Of a DNA stretch of 64,000 bases, positions 23,080 through 34,438 are shown piece by piece (the stretch's first letter is position 1; each line of letters opens with the position of its first letter). This DNA is from Sphaeroforma sirkka (taxonomy: Eukaryota > Opisthokonta > Ichthyosporea > Ichthyophonida). The position numbers and the translations under genes were made by a program. The DNA is taken from assembly GCA_001586965.3 (NCBI GenBank), contig LUCW03001718.1, positions 1-64,000 of the forward strand, given 5' to 3'. The notes beneath the pieces are model-generated. The model saw only the letters and a list, made by a program, of their open reading frames with translations, ran no database searches and was not told where the DNA came from.

Positions 23080-24172
23080 AAAGCAGGCCAAGCTCATTGA
23101 CTGGCCAACCCCGAAGAAGTACAAAGACATTGCATCGGCCTTGGGATTAGCCAACTTTCTTCACGAGCACCTACCAAACTTTGCAGAGGTAGTTGCCCCA
23201 CTCCGGGAATTCGTAAGACTGAGGCCTAAGGAAATTATTGGAGACAGGTGGGAACAGAGCCACCAGCAAGCTTGGGATGCCATGAAGCAAGCCATAGTTG
23301 AGGCAGTAGTGTTGAAATTTCCCGTCGACGAAGTACCTTTACAACTCGAAACGGATGCAAGCGACTACGGTATTGGAGGTGCATTGTTCCAGACCATAGA
23401 AGGGAAGAAGCAGTACCTAATGTTCTTCAGCAAGACCCTCAACGCAGCACAGCGTAATTACGCAACACCCATGAAGGAATTATTGGCCTTGGTATATGGT
23501 CTCACACACTTCTGGGATCATCTCGAAGGTCAACGCTTTTCAGTGTTGAATGATCACAAGGCTTTGGTGTATATGAACACACAGCTAAAGCTGAATCCGA
23601 TGCTACAACGATGGCATCACATCATAGCGCCTTTCAATTTCACTATCTCGCACATCCCGGGTATAAAGAACGTGCTACCAGACGCGTGGTCTAGGCTTCA
23701 TGAGGGAACTTTTGAGACTGAGGACCCGGAGGTACTATATGCAGAATGTTGGCAACTTTTTCCAAATTACTTTGAGCAAGCACAACGGATTATGGGTGAG
23801 AATAATGTCGATGTCTTTGCTTCGCGACAGGGTCACCATTTGCCACGCTACTACACCGAAGATGACAAGGGTGGAGCGTTTGCACATTGTTGGAAAGATA
23901 TAGACGGATGGATGAACCCACCATGGAGATTAATCCATAGAAAGTTGCGCAAGATACGATCAGAGAGGGTCACAGCTACGGTGTGTCTACCGTGGGCGCC
24001 CCACGAGCCTCGGTTCCAGTTATTCAAGTCGCTTCTACAAAGAGACCCAGTATTAGTTCCAAGGACAGCCCACTCCTTCCTCAAATACGGAAAGTATGCG
24101 AGTGGCAAGACACCATGGGGTCACACAGTCATTGCCAGAGTAGGCCACGCAATGGTTACAGCCTTCCAGTGA
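23066..24172 (+). pseudogene. B1 RT thumb, RNase H and Dam-like domain
   Basis: 368 codons open. RT connection and RNase H: ETDASDYGIGGALF, KELLALVYGLTHF, NDHKALVYMNTQL, HIPGIKNVLPDAWSRL. The Dam-like block follows: NNVDVFASRQGHHLPRYYT, GAFAHCW, GWMNPPWRLIHRKLRKI, TATVCLPWAPHEPRFQLF. Then comes the linker HSFLKYGKYASGKTPWGHTV. The NPPW word and the CLPW...F end fit the phage/DIRS-type Dam family. Fossil. Confidence 0.82.
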
Positions 24173-24254
24173 CGTTTTCGAACCGTCCTCAGTATCGAAA
24201 GTCACCCCATTATATACTTCTCGGCTAGTATCGATCACTACCTCGGAAGTAGCC

Positions 24255-25299
24255 ATGACGGATTCTCCAGATGAGGAAGAGATAAGCCGTCGCACACAGC
24301 TCACCTTGTGTCAGCATGAGATTGGGCATCATAGAGCAGAGGATACAGTTGCTCAGCTACATCAGAACGGACATTTGTGGCTTAACGCTCTGGAACTTGC
24401 ACATACAGTTAGGAGAAATTGTCGCATATGTCTAGGACAGAGGGTGTTACGGAAGGGATTTCACCCGATGATTAATATAACAGCAAAGTATCCGTGGGAT
24501 TATATTCAAGTCGACATGATTCCAATGCCACTAGTTTCAGCAGCAGGAAATCGAGATATTTTGCACGTCTTGGATATAGCAACGGGGTACTCGATATTAA
24601 GAGCAACGGCCACAAAGTCAGCAGAAGTGGTGACATCGAAACTTATGGAGGTGTTTGGGGAACATGGGTTTCCCAGGAAAATCCAATCAGACGAGGGAGG
24701 CGAGTTTTCGAACAAGATTGTTAAACTAATAACTCAAGAAGTTGGAGTGATGCATGCGAAGTCGCCACCATATTGCCCTCATGTTCTGGGAGCAGCGGAG
24801 AGAAGACACAGAGACATGCACGAAGGAGTTTGCAAGCTATGTGAATCTTTACCTACGGCATGGGATGTCCGACTACCACTTATTATGCTGCGCCAGAACC
24901 TCCGAATATCTCGGCGACACAAGACAGCACCATTCAGTGCTTACTTCGGTCGCCGTCATGTTCCGTTTGCTGACTTCATGGATGACCTTCCGGGGGAATC
25001 AGCCGGTCACCAATGAGGCTTGGGCACACCGGCTGGATCGTTTGCACGACACTATCTTGCCGACGCTTTACAAGGTCACGCAGAAATACGCAGACACACT
25101 ATCCAGGCAGTTTGACTGCCTCCATGCTTACGATTTTATCGCCTTTCAACCAGGGGATGTGGTAATGGTACGGTCCGAAGGTCGCACAACCAAAGCAATG
25201 CGACCTATGTTTGGACCATACGTTGTCAAAGCCAGACAGGGACAAGGATATGAACTGGCACATAAGGATGATTCACTTCCAGATACTTTCAAAGGTTAA
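24255..25299 (+). pseudogene. B1 integrase
   Basis: Zinc-binding part HEIGHHRAEDTVAQLHQNGH with CRICLGQ. The core has the first aspartate in IQVDMIPMP, the second in IQSDEGGEFSNKI and the glutamate in GAAERRHRDMHEG. It then continues into LRISRRHKTAPFSAYFGRRH and a GPY-type segment (FQPGDVVMVRSEGRTTKAM, FGPYVVKARQGQGYEL). This is the complete D,D(35)E arrangement of gypsy integrases. Fossil. Confidence 0.82.
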
Positions 25300-25637
25300 C
25301 CAGTTAGAGTGGAACTTTTGCGATTACTCCATAGAGCCACCGAAGAGTTTTAGAAGATCATATGTGGCATGATAGTTCCTCGGTCCGTTACATCATTCGA
25401 CATAGACAAGGGAATACAGAATACTTGGTTCGCTGGCGGGAAGGTGATCCAACTTGGGAGTCAGCCGAAGCTTTTGACGATCCGAATGATATCGCTGCAT
25501 ACCACAAAGCCGAGCAACCTCGACAGAAAAGAAAGCGGCACAACAACAATAATTCCAACATTACGTTGATGAATACTAGATGTCTATCATCTACTTCCGG
25601 ATCGATGTTTGTCTCTCCTCGTGAGATTTCACCATGA
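25300..25637 (+). pseudogene. B1 chromodomain
   Basis: The C-terminal Pol piece with RYIIRHRQGNTEYLVRWREG and DPTWESAEAFDDPNDIAAYH, a chromodomain with the aromatic and acidic residues in the usual places. It ends with a basic, Asn-rich tail. The same end is found in B2, B3 and B4. Fossil. Confidence 0.8.
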
Positions 25638-25960
25638 TGTAGAGGCGAACGACGATTCCACAACTCGAGCTTATAGGCGAGTATAACTCCAGCGGATACC
25701 CTAGCTTATGGGGGGTGAAAACATACCAGCGGATACCCTAGCTTTTTGGGGGGTGAAAATATACCAGCACAGCCGGGATGGTTCAAAAGTCCAGTTTCCA
25801 AGGCACGAACTTACTCAGCAAAAAGATTTTCACTAGGTTTTTATATATATATATTGTTTAATTTACACTACTAGTTTTATATGTTTAATTTTTAATAGTT
25901 TAAGAGGTCATATATTTTTGAAGCTCTTCAATCATTGGTGACGCTTGAGCTTGAGGGGAG
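25638..25960 (+). repeat. B1 3' untranslated region with tandem repeat and polypurine tract
   Basis: Contains two tandem copies of a unit of about 38 bases (CCAGCGGATACCCTAGCTT... plus a G-run and GTGAAAA) at 25688-25766, then AT-rich sequence, then the polypurine tract TTGAGGGGAG at 25951-25960 directly before the LTR. B2 and B3 also have two units; B4 has three. Confidence 0.8.
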
Positions 25961-26140
25961 TGTAATAAAAGTCCCCTTAAACCACTATCAGTGTGGAGTT
26001 ATAATTAGTTTACAATTAATTCACACAAGGTGAATTAGTTGCAGACCACGTAGACAATCAAATATAAGAATAAATACACCGCACTGAGCCTCAGGGAGAC
26101 TCAGTAGGTTTTAGTATCGTATTTTGATGTGTTTACTACA
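25961..26140 (+). repeat. B1 3' LTR
   Basis: 180 bp, TGTAATAAAAG to TTTACTACA, preceded by the polypurine tract. The right flank ACTCTACG enters the Ulp1-like frame and does not match the left flank of B1. Confidence 0.88.
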
Positions 26141-26799
26141 ACTCTACGTTGTTGAGAAAGAGAGCGCCGCCTTCTACAATAAGCAGTGGAAACAGTGAAC
26201 ATGTAGAAAAGAAGCGAAAAGAGATAATCAACGTAGATACCAATGTAGTGGAAGGTAATGTGTCAGAGTCGAAGTCATTTTATGTCGGCTGCTGGATCTT
26301 GCAGGAGAACGTTGTAGTACAATGCTGCAAACCAGGGGAGTGGATCAAAGGCTCACTTATATCCGGGGTATTCTACCATTTGTCACAATTACCCTCTCTG
26401 GCGTTTCGTTTCTGTGATGCTGATGCACACAGAGTATGGATGAAGGACTTATACAAGTATCATAGGGCAGAAAGCTTACGACTTAAGGGACCACCACAGG
26501 TGTCCGAAAGGATTTCTGTATTGATCCCATGGAATCATAGCAACGCACATTGGAACTTGGCGATTGTTACATTGTACACAACTAACGCTACAGTTACTAT
26601 TTTAGATAGTGTGCCAAATACTGTTAGAGCTGACGAACAATTCAATTGTATAGTACGATGGATGAAATGTTACCTCACAGATAATGTTACATGCAGCCTA
26701 AAAGTAGGCGGTATAAACCAACACGACAGTTTTAGCTGTGGGGGTTTGCTTTGTGCCTATGCCAGAGCAGTATCAGAAAATCCCACAACTCGTGCATGA
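26141..26799 (+). pseudogene. Ulp1/C48-type cysteine protease domain, 5'-truncated
   Basis: An open frame of about 217 codons begins at the B1 LTR border and has no ATG before the catalytic domain, so its 5' part is lost or elsewhere. It has the C48 order: catalytic histidine in AHWNLAIV, aspartate in TILDSVPN, glutamine in NQHDSF and cysteine in SCGGLLCAYA, plus the ILQENVVVQC entry region. C48 enzymes cut SUMO/NEDD8-type conjugates. Free-standing domains like this are common in DNA transposons (MULE, Zisupton-type) and in host genes. A polyadenylation signal AATAAAG follows at about 26981. The nature of the parent gene is open. Confidence 0.75.
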
Positions 26800-27082
26800 T
26801 TTGGAGGCATTGTCTCCGCACTAATATGTCACAAGCGTCCAACATGACAACAGAATTAGAAAATGGATTTCCGAAATACTATTCTTGTATATTCCCGTAA
26901 AAGAGCATCACAGACCACGTGAGTTGCGAACCAGGCAGTGAGATAAGCTTGAATGAAGCAGCATATATCAACACAGATCAATAAAGACAACACATCCCCC
27001 CCCCCCCCTCAACACATTTATTCGTAAAAAATGGATATAGCCGAAGGCTCTTTAATTTAAATTTAAGCAAATTTTGCACCAT
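26800..27082 (+). other. 3' flank of the Ulp1-like frame
   Basis: No coding region. AATAAA at about 26981, then a C-run (26997-27009) and AT-rich sequence. It is consistent with a 3' untranslated region of the Ulp1-like gene. Confidence 0.4.
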
Positions 27083-27241
27083 AAAGTCACTAAATGAACA
27101 TAAAAAAATTGGAATTGTCACTAAATGTACATTTATTTGTACATATTTGATCCATATTTCAGTACGTTTTCATCGAGAAAAAGGGTGAATGTGCATTTAG
27201 TGACTTTTCCACATTTTCAATGTACATTTAGCGACTTTGTT
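27083..27241. repeat. MITE-like nested inverted repeat
   Basis: Two copies of GTCACTAAATGNACAT (about 27086 and 27118) are followed by two inverted copies ATGTNCATTTAGYGAC (about 27190 and 27221). The outer pair extends to AAAGTCACTAAATG...CATTTAGCGACTTT. A non-coding palindromic unit of about 160 bp, such as a MITE or foldback element. Confidence 0.6.
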
Positions 27242-27339
27242 CATAATTGTACTCGTTGTAGGTTCTGTAATGTAATACTTCCTTTATTTTTGGTAGCACG
27301 AATTTATTTTGTTCATATTGGTATTTGATCTCACGTATG

Positions 27340-30220
27340 TCTAAAAATGTTCTTACTTTCTCCTATTTAGTCATGTTCACCTGTCGATAACAATGGTAGG
27401 TTCGCCGTTGTTGGCGTAGTCCGTTTGTACATGAGACCATCTGTAAGCCATCTCTTCGCGCTTTCATCCGTTTGCTGGAGCGTATGCACCGAAGTCTAGT
27501 AGGGTTTTATGTATTGTCAATGTGTACTCTTTGGTCTCATGGTGCGGGAAACAAGGATAAAGGTTGGTAATTTATATCATTTGCATTGATTAACAATCAT
27601 CTGTGTTTAAATCGAACCTGTCAGCCCGGTCAATCATGTTTACTTCCGCCCACCAGTTGTTTCAGGACTCATCGCTATCTGTTATCTCTTCTACCTTCTC
27701 GGAAGTAATGGATAGTCTGGCTACCTGCACATTGTTCTTGACACGCTCCTCCACCTTTTTGTTTCGATTCGATGTCTTCATAGGTCACTGTAGGGCTGGT
27801 GACACCATACAATAAGAACATCCAAGTACTGTCGCCCCTTTCTTCTCTTGGGGTTGTCCTATTGGTTTATTGGGTTGGTTTGTTTTGGTGCGCCATTGCC
27901 TGGTTTGTGACGTTTGGTTGCATTAGTTGTGGCGTTCTGAGGCTGACTGCGCGTGGCCGCGTGCGAATTGTATCTCTTGTTTGTACTTTGGCTGCTGCTC
28001 TTGTGGTTGCTTCAGTAAGAGAATAGAACACAGTATGTTCCATATCTGTTAAGTGCTCATCACTTTCATCAAGCAGTTTATCTGCTCTAATGACGGCGCC
28101 CACCGTAATACATGAGTGCCTGGTATCTTGCTACTTTGATGATTTGCGTGTAAATGGGCTCTTTGTCCGTGTTTCGGTAACGCTCCTATAACACTTGCAT
28201 AGTTCTATGCAACCGCTCTGTGCGCACCTCTACGTTCAGTGCCTTGTACTCCGTCATTGAGAAATCAATCCAACAGATAGTCCACTGAATGGTGTCTGAG
28301 TCTCTCAATAATAATTATATTAAATTGCTCCAATGATCCTTGTAGTGTTTTTGTGGTCTGCGTTTCTGAATCACGTATCTCATTGAGTACCCCCCTTGTC
28401 TTCTCAGTTGAGTCAGTGGAATCTAATAGATATTTCACTAGCGCTGGATACTGACATAGTGGCAAAAGATTTGACTAAGTGCGTAGTGACCTCTATTATC
28501 TTGACAAATTTCCTTTTGAAGTAACTGTCTCTGTGTAACTTGGGAAATTCAGCAGTTTGGACAGTGCAGGTTCATTGACTTCATCTCCTTAGCGTGAACG
28601 CATGATCTTTAGCTCGCTAATGTATTGACGGATTTGATCTACTTCATCCTCTTCGTCGTCACCACACTCACTTTGGCTGCTGCTCTTGTGGTTGCTTCAG
28701 TAAGAGAATAGAACACAGTATGTTCCATATCTGTTAAGTGCTCATCACTTTCATCAAGCAGTTTATCTGCTCTAATGACGGCGCCCACCGTAATACATGA
28801 GTGCCTGGTATCTTGCTACTTTGATGATTTGCGTGTAAATGGGCTCTTTGTCCGTGTTTCGGTAACGCTCCTATAACACTTGCATAGTTCTATGCAACCG
28901 CTCTGTGCGCACCTCTACGTTCAGTGCCTTGTACTCCGTCATTGAGAAATCAATCCAACAGATAGTCCACTGAATGGTGTCTGAGTCTCTCAATAATAAT
29001 TATATTAAATTGCTCCAATGATCCTTGTAGTGTTTTGTGGTCTGCGTTTCTGAATCACGTATCTCATTGAGTACCCCCTTGGTCTTCTCAGTTGAGTCAG
29101 TGGAATCTAATAGATATTTCACTAGCGCTGGATACTGACATAGTGGCAAAGATTTGACTAAGTGCGTAGTGACCTCTATAATATCTTGACAAATTTCCTT
29201 TTTGAAGTAACTGTCTCTGTGTAACTTGGGAAATTCAGCAGTTTGGACAGTGCAGGTTCATTGACTTCATCTCCTTAGCGTGAACGCATGATCTCTAGCT
29301 CGCTAATGTATTGACGGATTTGATCTACTTCATCCTCTTCGTCGTCACCACACTCATTGATAGCTTGGTCGTATATCTCCCTGAGTTCATTGTCTACCAG
29401 TGGCATACGACGTTCTGGTTGCTGGTCGTGAATGCCTACTCTCATTCTGTTAAAAATTGGCTACAAATCTACTCACCAGGAAATAATTGCCTTGGCAAAT
29501 GCATTTTGTCTATTTCTAAACGCACTGCTGATACCTGGATGGGCGCCCCCCCCGGTGTTGGTTGGTTTGAGCCACTACCTGGGCTTGGCGCCCTACGTAG
29601 GGCTGACATCCGCACCATCCCCGCCACCCCCTTCACCACCATACATATTGTTCTCAGATATTAAAGTATCTTAAAGTGTTTTAAGTTTCAAGCGAATAGT
29701 TGTGATTTATTTGATTCGAGTCCCTGCTTTTATATGCTTTGGACTCGTAAGTTGAGCCATTAAAAAAACACCTCTTAAGGTGAAAAAGGTTCTCACTTAT
29801 TCTACGATCCAATCCAAAGGCAGCGTCACCACGTCTTCAAAGATTGTGGCTCCCATTGTAATCTTTGGCCTTATGCTCTTAGATTGTACTTCTCCGATAG
29901 TTAGGGATGCCTTTATGCCCATCAGAGATATTCTATATTAATGATTCCATACTCCCGGCATTTCGGTTCCGAGATAATTCCATCTAAAATATTTCTGTGT
30001 CCCTCTCTGAGTTTAGATTCTCTCCTTGTTTGATGCTGGGATAAGCCTTGTTGAGTCTCCGCTGTTTGGCCGTAGTTTTATGCTTGGTAAACAATCCTGG
30101 TTTACTGCGATCAATACACGCCTGCTCTAGTTTCAGTTGGATTGAGTTGTCTGTGTTGGTGTCTGTGTATCGCAGGTTATTAGTAAAGACTTCTGCTATA
30201 GTCGTTCCGAATAGGCGCTT
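27340..30220 (-). mobile_element. D-like gag region remnant
   Basis: Short minus-strand frames with Gag character. 29984-30220 is a charged N-terminal-type segment, 29520-29660 a Gly-rich stretch, and 29290-29430 an acidic then coiled-coil-like segment (VDQIRQYISELEIMRSR). 28265-28465 is a helical capsid-like piece, and 27600-27800 a linker resembling the gag-protease junction. Assignment to D is by exclusion and by the similar coiled-coil layout in A gag. Cut on the right by the B2 LTR. Heavily broken. Confidence 0.4.
27987..29355. repeat. tandem duplication, two units of about 0.68 kb
   Basis: Unit 1 (27987-28669) and unit 2 (28670-29355) both start CTTTGGCTGCTGCTCTTGTG and end TCGTCGTCACCACACTCA. 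They are nearly identical apart from a few one- or two-base length differences, so the duplication is recent. It lies inside the D-like gag remnant. Confidence 0.88.
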
Positions 30221-30402
30221 TGTAGTAAACACATCAAAATACGATACTAAAACCTACTGAGTCTCCCTGAGGCTCAGTGCGGTGTATTTATTCTTATATT
30301 TGATTGTCTACGTGGTCTACAAATAATTCACCACCTCGTGTGAATTAATTGTAAATTAATTCTAACTTCACACTGATAGTGGTTTAGGGGACTTTTACCA
30401 CA
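30221..30402 (-). repeat. B2 3' LTR
   Basis: 182 bp. The coding-strand polypurine tract CTTGAGGGGAG lies at 30403-30413, directly before it. Confidence 0.88.
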
Positions 30403-30747
30403 CTCCCCTCAAGCTCAAGCGTCACCAGTGATTGAAGAGCTTCAAAAAATAAATGACCTCTTAAACTATTGAAAATTAAACATATATAACTAGTAGTGTA
30501 AATAAACAATATATATATATATATATATATATAAACTAATGAAATCATTCTGCTGAGTAAGTTCTGCCTTGAAACTGGTCTTTGAACCATCCCGGCTGTG
30601 CTGGTATATTTTCACCCCCCAAAAAAGCTAGGGTATCCGCTGGTATGTTTTCACCCCCCCCCATAAGCTAGGGTATCCGCTGGAGTTATACTCGCCTATA
30701 AGCTCGAGTTGTGGAATCGTCTTTCGCCTCTATACCGTGGTGAAATC
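30403..30747 (-). repeat. B2 3' untranslated region
   Basis: Holds the polypurine tract, a short TA microsatellite (30511-30533) and two copies of the 38-base G-run repeat (30603-30685), as in B1 and B3. No gene. Confidence 0.75.
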
Positions 30748-31786
30748 TCATGAGGAGAGACAAAACTCCGATCCGGAAGTAGATGATAGACATCTAGTAT
30801 TCATCAACGTAACGTTGGAATTATTGTTGTTGTGCCGCTTTCTTCTTCTGCCGAGTTTGCTCGGCTTTGTGGTATGCCGCGATGTCATTCGGATCGTCAA
30901 AAGCTTCGGCTGACTCCCAAGTTGGATCACCATCCCGCCAGCGAACCAAGTATTCTGTATTCCCTGTGGAATCATTCTGTCTATGTCGAATGATGTAACG
31001 GAACGAGGAACTATCCTGCCACATATGATCTTCTAAAGGCTTTTTTCGGTGGCTCTTCGGTGGACTAGTCGCAAAAGTTCCACTCTAACTGGTTTACCTT
31101 TGAAAGTATCTGGAAGTGAACCATCCTTTGTGTGTCAGTTCATATCCTTGTCCCTGTCTGGCTTTGACAACGTATGGTCCAAACATTGGTCGCATTGCTT
31201 TTGGTTGTGCGACCTTCGGACCGTACCATTACCACATCCCTGGTTGAAAGGCGATAAAATCGTAAGCATGGAGGCGGACATCTGCATGCCGTAGGCAAAG
31301 ATTCATAGCTTGCGAACTGAATGGTGCTTCTTGTGTCGCCGAGATATTCGGAGGTTTCGTGGATGTCTGCCGTAGGCTGATTCACATAGCTTGCGATGGA
31401 TCTCTGTGTCTTCTCTCCGCTGCTCCCAGAACCTGAGGACGATATGGTGGCGACTTTGCATGCATCACTCCAACTTCTTGAGTTATTAATTTAACAATCT
31501 TGTTCGAAAACTCGCCTCCCTCGTCTGATTGAATTTTCCTGGGAAAACCATGTTCCCCAAACACCTCCATAAGTTTAGATGTCACCACTTCTGCTGACTT
31601 TGTGGCCGTTGCTCTCAATATCGAGTACCCCGTTGCTATATCCAAGACGTGCAATATATATCGATTTCCTGCTGCTGAAACTAGTGGCATTGGAATCATG
31701 TCGACTTGAATATGATCCCACGGATACTTTGCCGTTATATTAATCATCGGGTGAAATCCTTTCGTAACACCCTCTGTCCTAGACAT
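30748..31786 (-). pseudogene. B2 chromodomain and integrase
   Basis: Chromodomain at 30821-31024 (RYIIRHRQN, EYLVRWRDGDPTWESAEAF). The integrase core lies at 31382-31786 with IQVDMIPMP, IQSDEGGEFSNKI and GAAERRHRD. The stretch between (31025-31385) holds the GPY-type part and is shortened compared with B1 and B4. Fossil. Confidence 0.8.
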
Positions 31787-33315
31787 GTGCGACAGTTTCT
31801 CCTAACTGTTTGTGCAAGTTCCAGAGCGTTAGGCCACAAATGTCCGTTCTGCTGTAGTTGAGCAACTGTATCTTCTGCTCTATGATGCCCAATCTCATGC
31901 TGACACAAGGTGAGCTGTGTGCGACGGCTTATCTCTTCCTCATCTGGAGAATCCGTCATGGCTACTTCCGAGATAGCGATCGATACTAGCCGAGACGTAT
32001 CTAATGGGGTGACTTTCGATACTGAGGACGGTTCTGCATATCCCAATCGTGCTGAAAACGTCGCTGGAAGGCTGTAACCATTGCGTGGGCCTACTCTGGC
32101 AATGACTGTGTGACCCCATGGTGCCTTGCCACTCGCATACTTTCCGTATTTGAGGAAGGAGTGGGCTGTCCTTGGAACTAATACTGGGTCTCTTTGTAGA
32201 AGCGACTTGAATAACTGGAACCAAGGCTCGTGGGGCGCCCACGGTAGACACACACCGTAGCTGTGGCCCTCTCTGATCGTATCTTGCGCAACATTCTATG
32301 GATTAATCTCCATGGTGGGTTCATCCATCCGTCTATATCCTTCCAACAATGTGCAAACGCTCCACCCCTGTCATCGTCGGTGTAGTAGCGTGGCAAATGA
32401 TGGTCCTGATGCGAAGCAAAGACATCGACATTATTCTCACCCATAATCCGTTGCGCTTGCTCAAAGTAGTCTGGAAAAAAGTTGCCAACATTCTGCATAT
32501 AGTACCTCCGGGTCCTCAGTCTCAACAGTTCCCTCATGAAGCCTAGACCACGCGTCTGGTAACACGTTCTTTATACCCGGGATGTGCGAGATAGTAAAAT
32601 TGAAAGGCGCTATGATGTGATGCCATCGTTGTAGCATCGGATTCAGCTTTAGCTGTGTGTTCATATACACCAAAGCCTTGTGATCAGTCAACACTGAAAA
32701 GCGTTGACCTTCGAGATGATCCCGGAAGTGTGTGAGACCATATACCAAGGCCAATAATTCCTTCATGGGTGTTGCGTAATTGCGCTGTGCTGCGTTGAGG
32801 GTCTTGCTGAAGAACATTAGGTATTGCTTCTTCCCTTCTATGGTCTGGAACAATGCACCTCCAATACCGTAGTCGCTTGCATCCGTTTCGAGTTGTAAAG
32901 GTACTTCGTCGACGGGAAATTTCAACACTACTGCCTCAACTATGGCTTGCTTCATGGCATCCCAAGCTTGCTGGTGTCTCTGTTCCCACCTGTCTCCAAT
33001 GATTTCCTTAGGCTTCAGTCTTACAAATTCCCGGAGTGGGGCAACTACCTCTGCAAAGTTTGGTAGGTGCTCGTGAAGAAAGTTGGCTAATCCCAAGGCC
33101 GATGCAATGTCTTTGTACTTCTTCGGGGTTGGCCAGTCAATGAGCTTGGCCTGCTTTTCATGGCAAATATCAATTCCGGCCTTCGATACTCGCTTCCCTA
33201 GGATCATGACTTCTTTGACTGCAAAATGACATTTTGAAGGGTTTAGCTTGAAACTGTGGTACGTCAGCCGCCGAATGACCTCTTTCACTACTCGTACGTG
33301 TTTCCTCGTAGTCAT
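31744..33315 (-). pseudogene. B2 integrase zinc domain, Dam-like domain, RNase H
   Basis: 31744-32253 holds HEIGHHRAEDTVAQLQQNGH, CRTCLGQ and the linker GKYASGKAPWGHTV. 32178-32537 holds NNVDVFASHQDHHLPRYYT and GWMNPPWRLIHRML. 32461-33315 holds RNase H (ETDASDYGIGGALF, KELLALVYG, TDHKALVYMN, HIPGIKNVLPDAWSRL) and the RT thumb. The motif set equals that of B1. Fossil. Confidence 0.8.
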
Positions 33316-34429
33316 CTGTTGCTATTACGATGTCGTCCAGGTAGTGGTGTGCCGGAAGTCCTTGCAATATCACACTCAGTGTACGCTGAAACTGCTGCGT
33401 CAGTGTGTGTAGTCCAAATGGCGCTGATGTAAAGGAATACTGGCTTTTGCCATGTGTGAAACTGAATAGATACTGAGAATCAGGGTGAATTGGGAGTCGA
33501 TGGTACGCTGCGGTTAGATCCAATGTCGTGTAATATCTCTTCCCTTTGATGTTACCAATGATGTCGTTGATACGGGGAATAATGAACTGATCCGCCGGTA
33601 TTAATGCATTCACCGCTCTGAGGTCCAAACACACTCGCACTTTCTTTAGTTCTCCAGATTGAGTATACTCTGGCACGGCGAGCAAGGGTAAGTTGACGGA
33701 AGTGGCTGTATCCCTTTGAACTATGACCAAATCTTGAATCCACTTCTGCACCTGTCTATCTACCCATGGTATCCATTTGTCTGCTACAAAGTTCCTTACT
33801 GCCTTCCGCATCCTTGCAGCTTGATCTGGTGTCACTGGCAATCTAACTTCGCCTCCTTCCAGTCTGCACCTGTCCTTTTCTCGAATACCGTCATTGTCCC
33901 TCAGTTCCTTGTCTAGTTCCAGGCGAACACCGGTTTCCTCGGTCAAATCTGGTGGTCGTCTCAGCGGTATTGGTTCCAATAGTTTGTCTAGCTCCGTTGG
34001 ATCTATGGGTGAGAATGGCGATTGAAGGCCTCCCACGTATAGCCCTAAGCCAGGCATAAGATCCTGGCCTACGATCGCGTCGATAGCCGGTGGTAGATTC
34101 ATTAGCTCGAAAGACTGTTCTGTGAGCTCTAGACCATATCGTACTGGAGTTTGTACGGTTGAGCCTATTCGCCGTGTACGAAGACTACGATCAGCTAGGT
34201 ATATATAGGATCCCTCCGGAGCCGACTTAATTTGCAATCCCCAATCGTGTGCGGATGTCGAATCAATGCAACTTCTGTTTGCCCCAGAATCCACTAACGC
34301 CCTGCATGTCTTACCGTTAATCAGGATGGATATGAATACTCGATTGTCCATTGAAAGTAATGGATCTTTGATCGATAGTATCACAGGTGTGCTAGACGGG
34401 AAAACTAAAGTTGCATCTACATCCGACAC
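33170..34429 (-). pseudogene. B2 protease and reverse transcriptase
   Basis: A 419-codon open frame. Protease: ILINGKTCRALVDSGANRSC and DAIVGQDLMPGLGLYVG. RT: WIQDLVIVQRDTATSVNLPL, VCLDLRAVNALIPADQF, TTLDLTAAYHRLPI, the FTSAPFGLHTLTQQFQRTL box and YLDDIVIATDDY. The protease and RT are in one frame here, showing the family's normal PR-RT order without a gap. Part of a broken element. Confidence 0.85.
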
Positions 34430-34438
34430 CCTTACGTC

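Noticed and set aside
29311-29674. Plus-strand open frames rich in Pro and Leu
   Set aside because: They are antisense to the Gly-rich and coiled-coil-like gag remnant on the minus strand and carry no motif.
30221-30402. The 180-bp unit as a MITE or IS with inverted ends TGTAGTAAA/TTTACTACA
   Set aside because: It occurs as direct pairs around gag-pol, next to polypurine tracts and leaders, and has an AATAAA-like box: it is the family B LTR.
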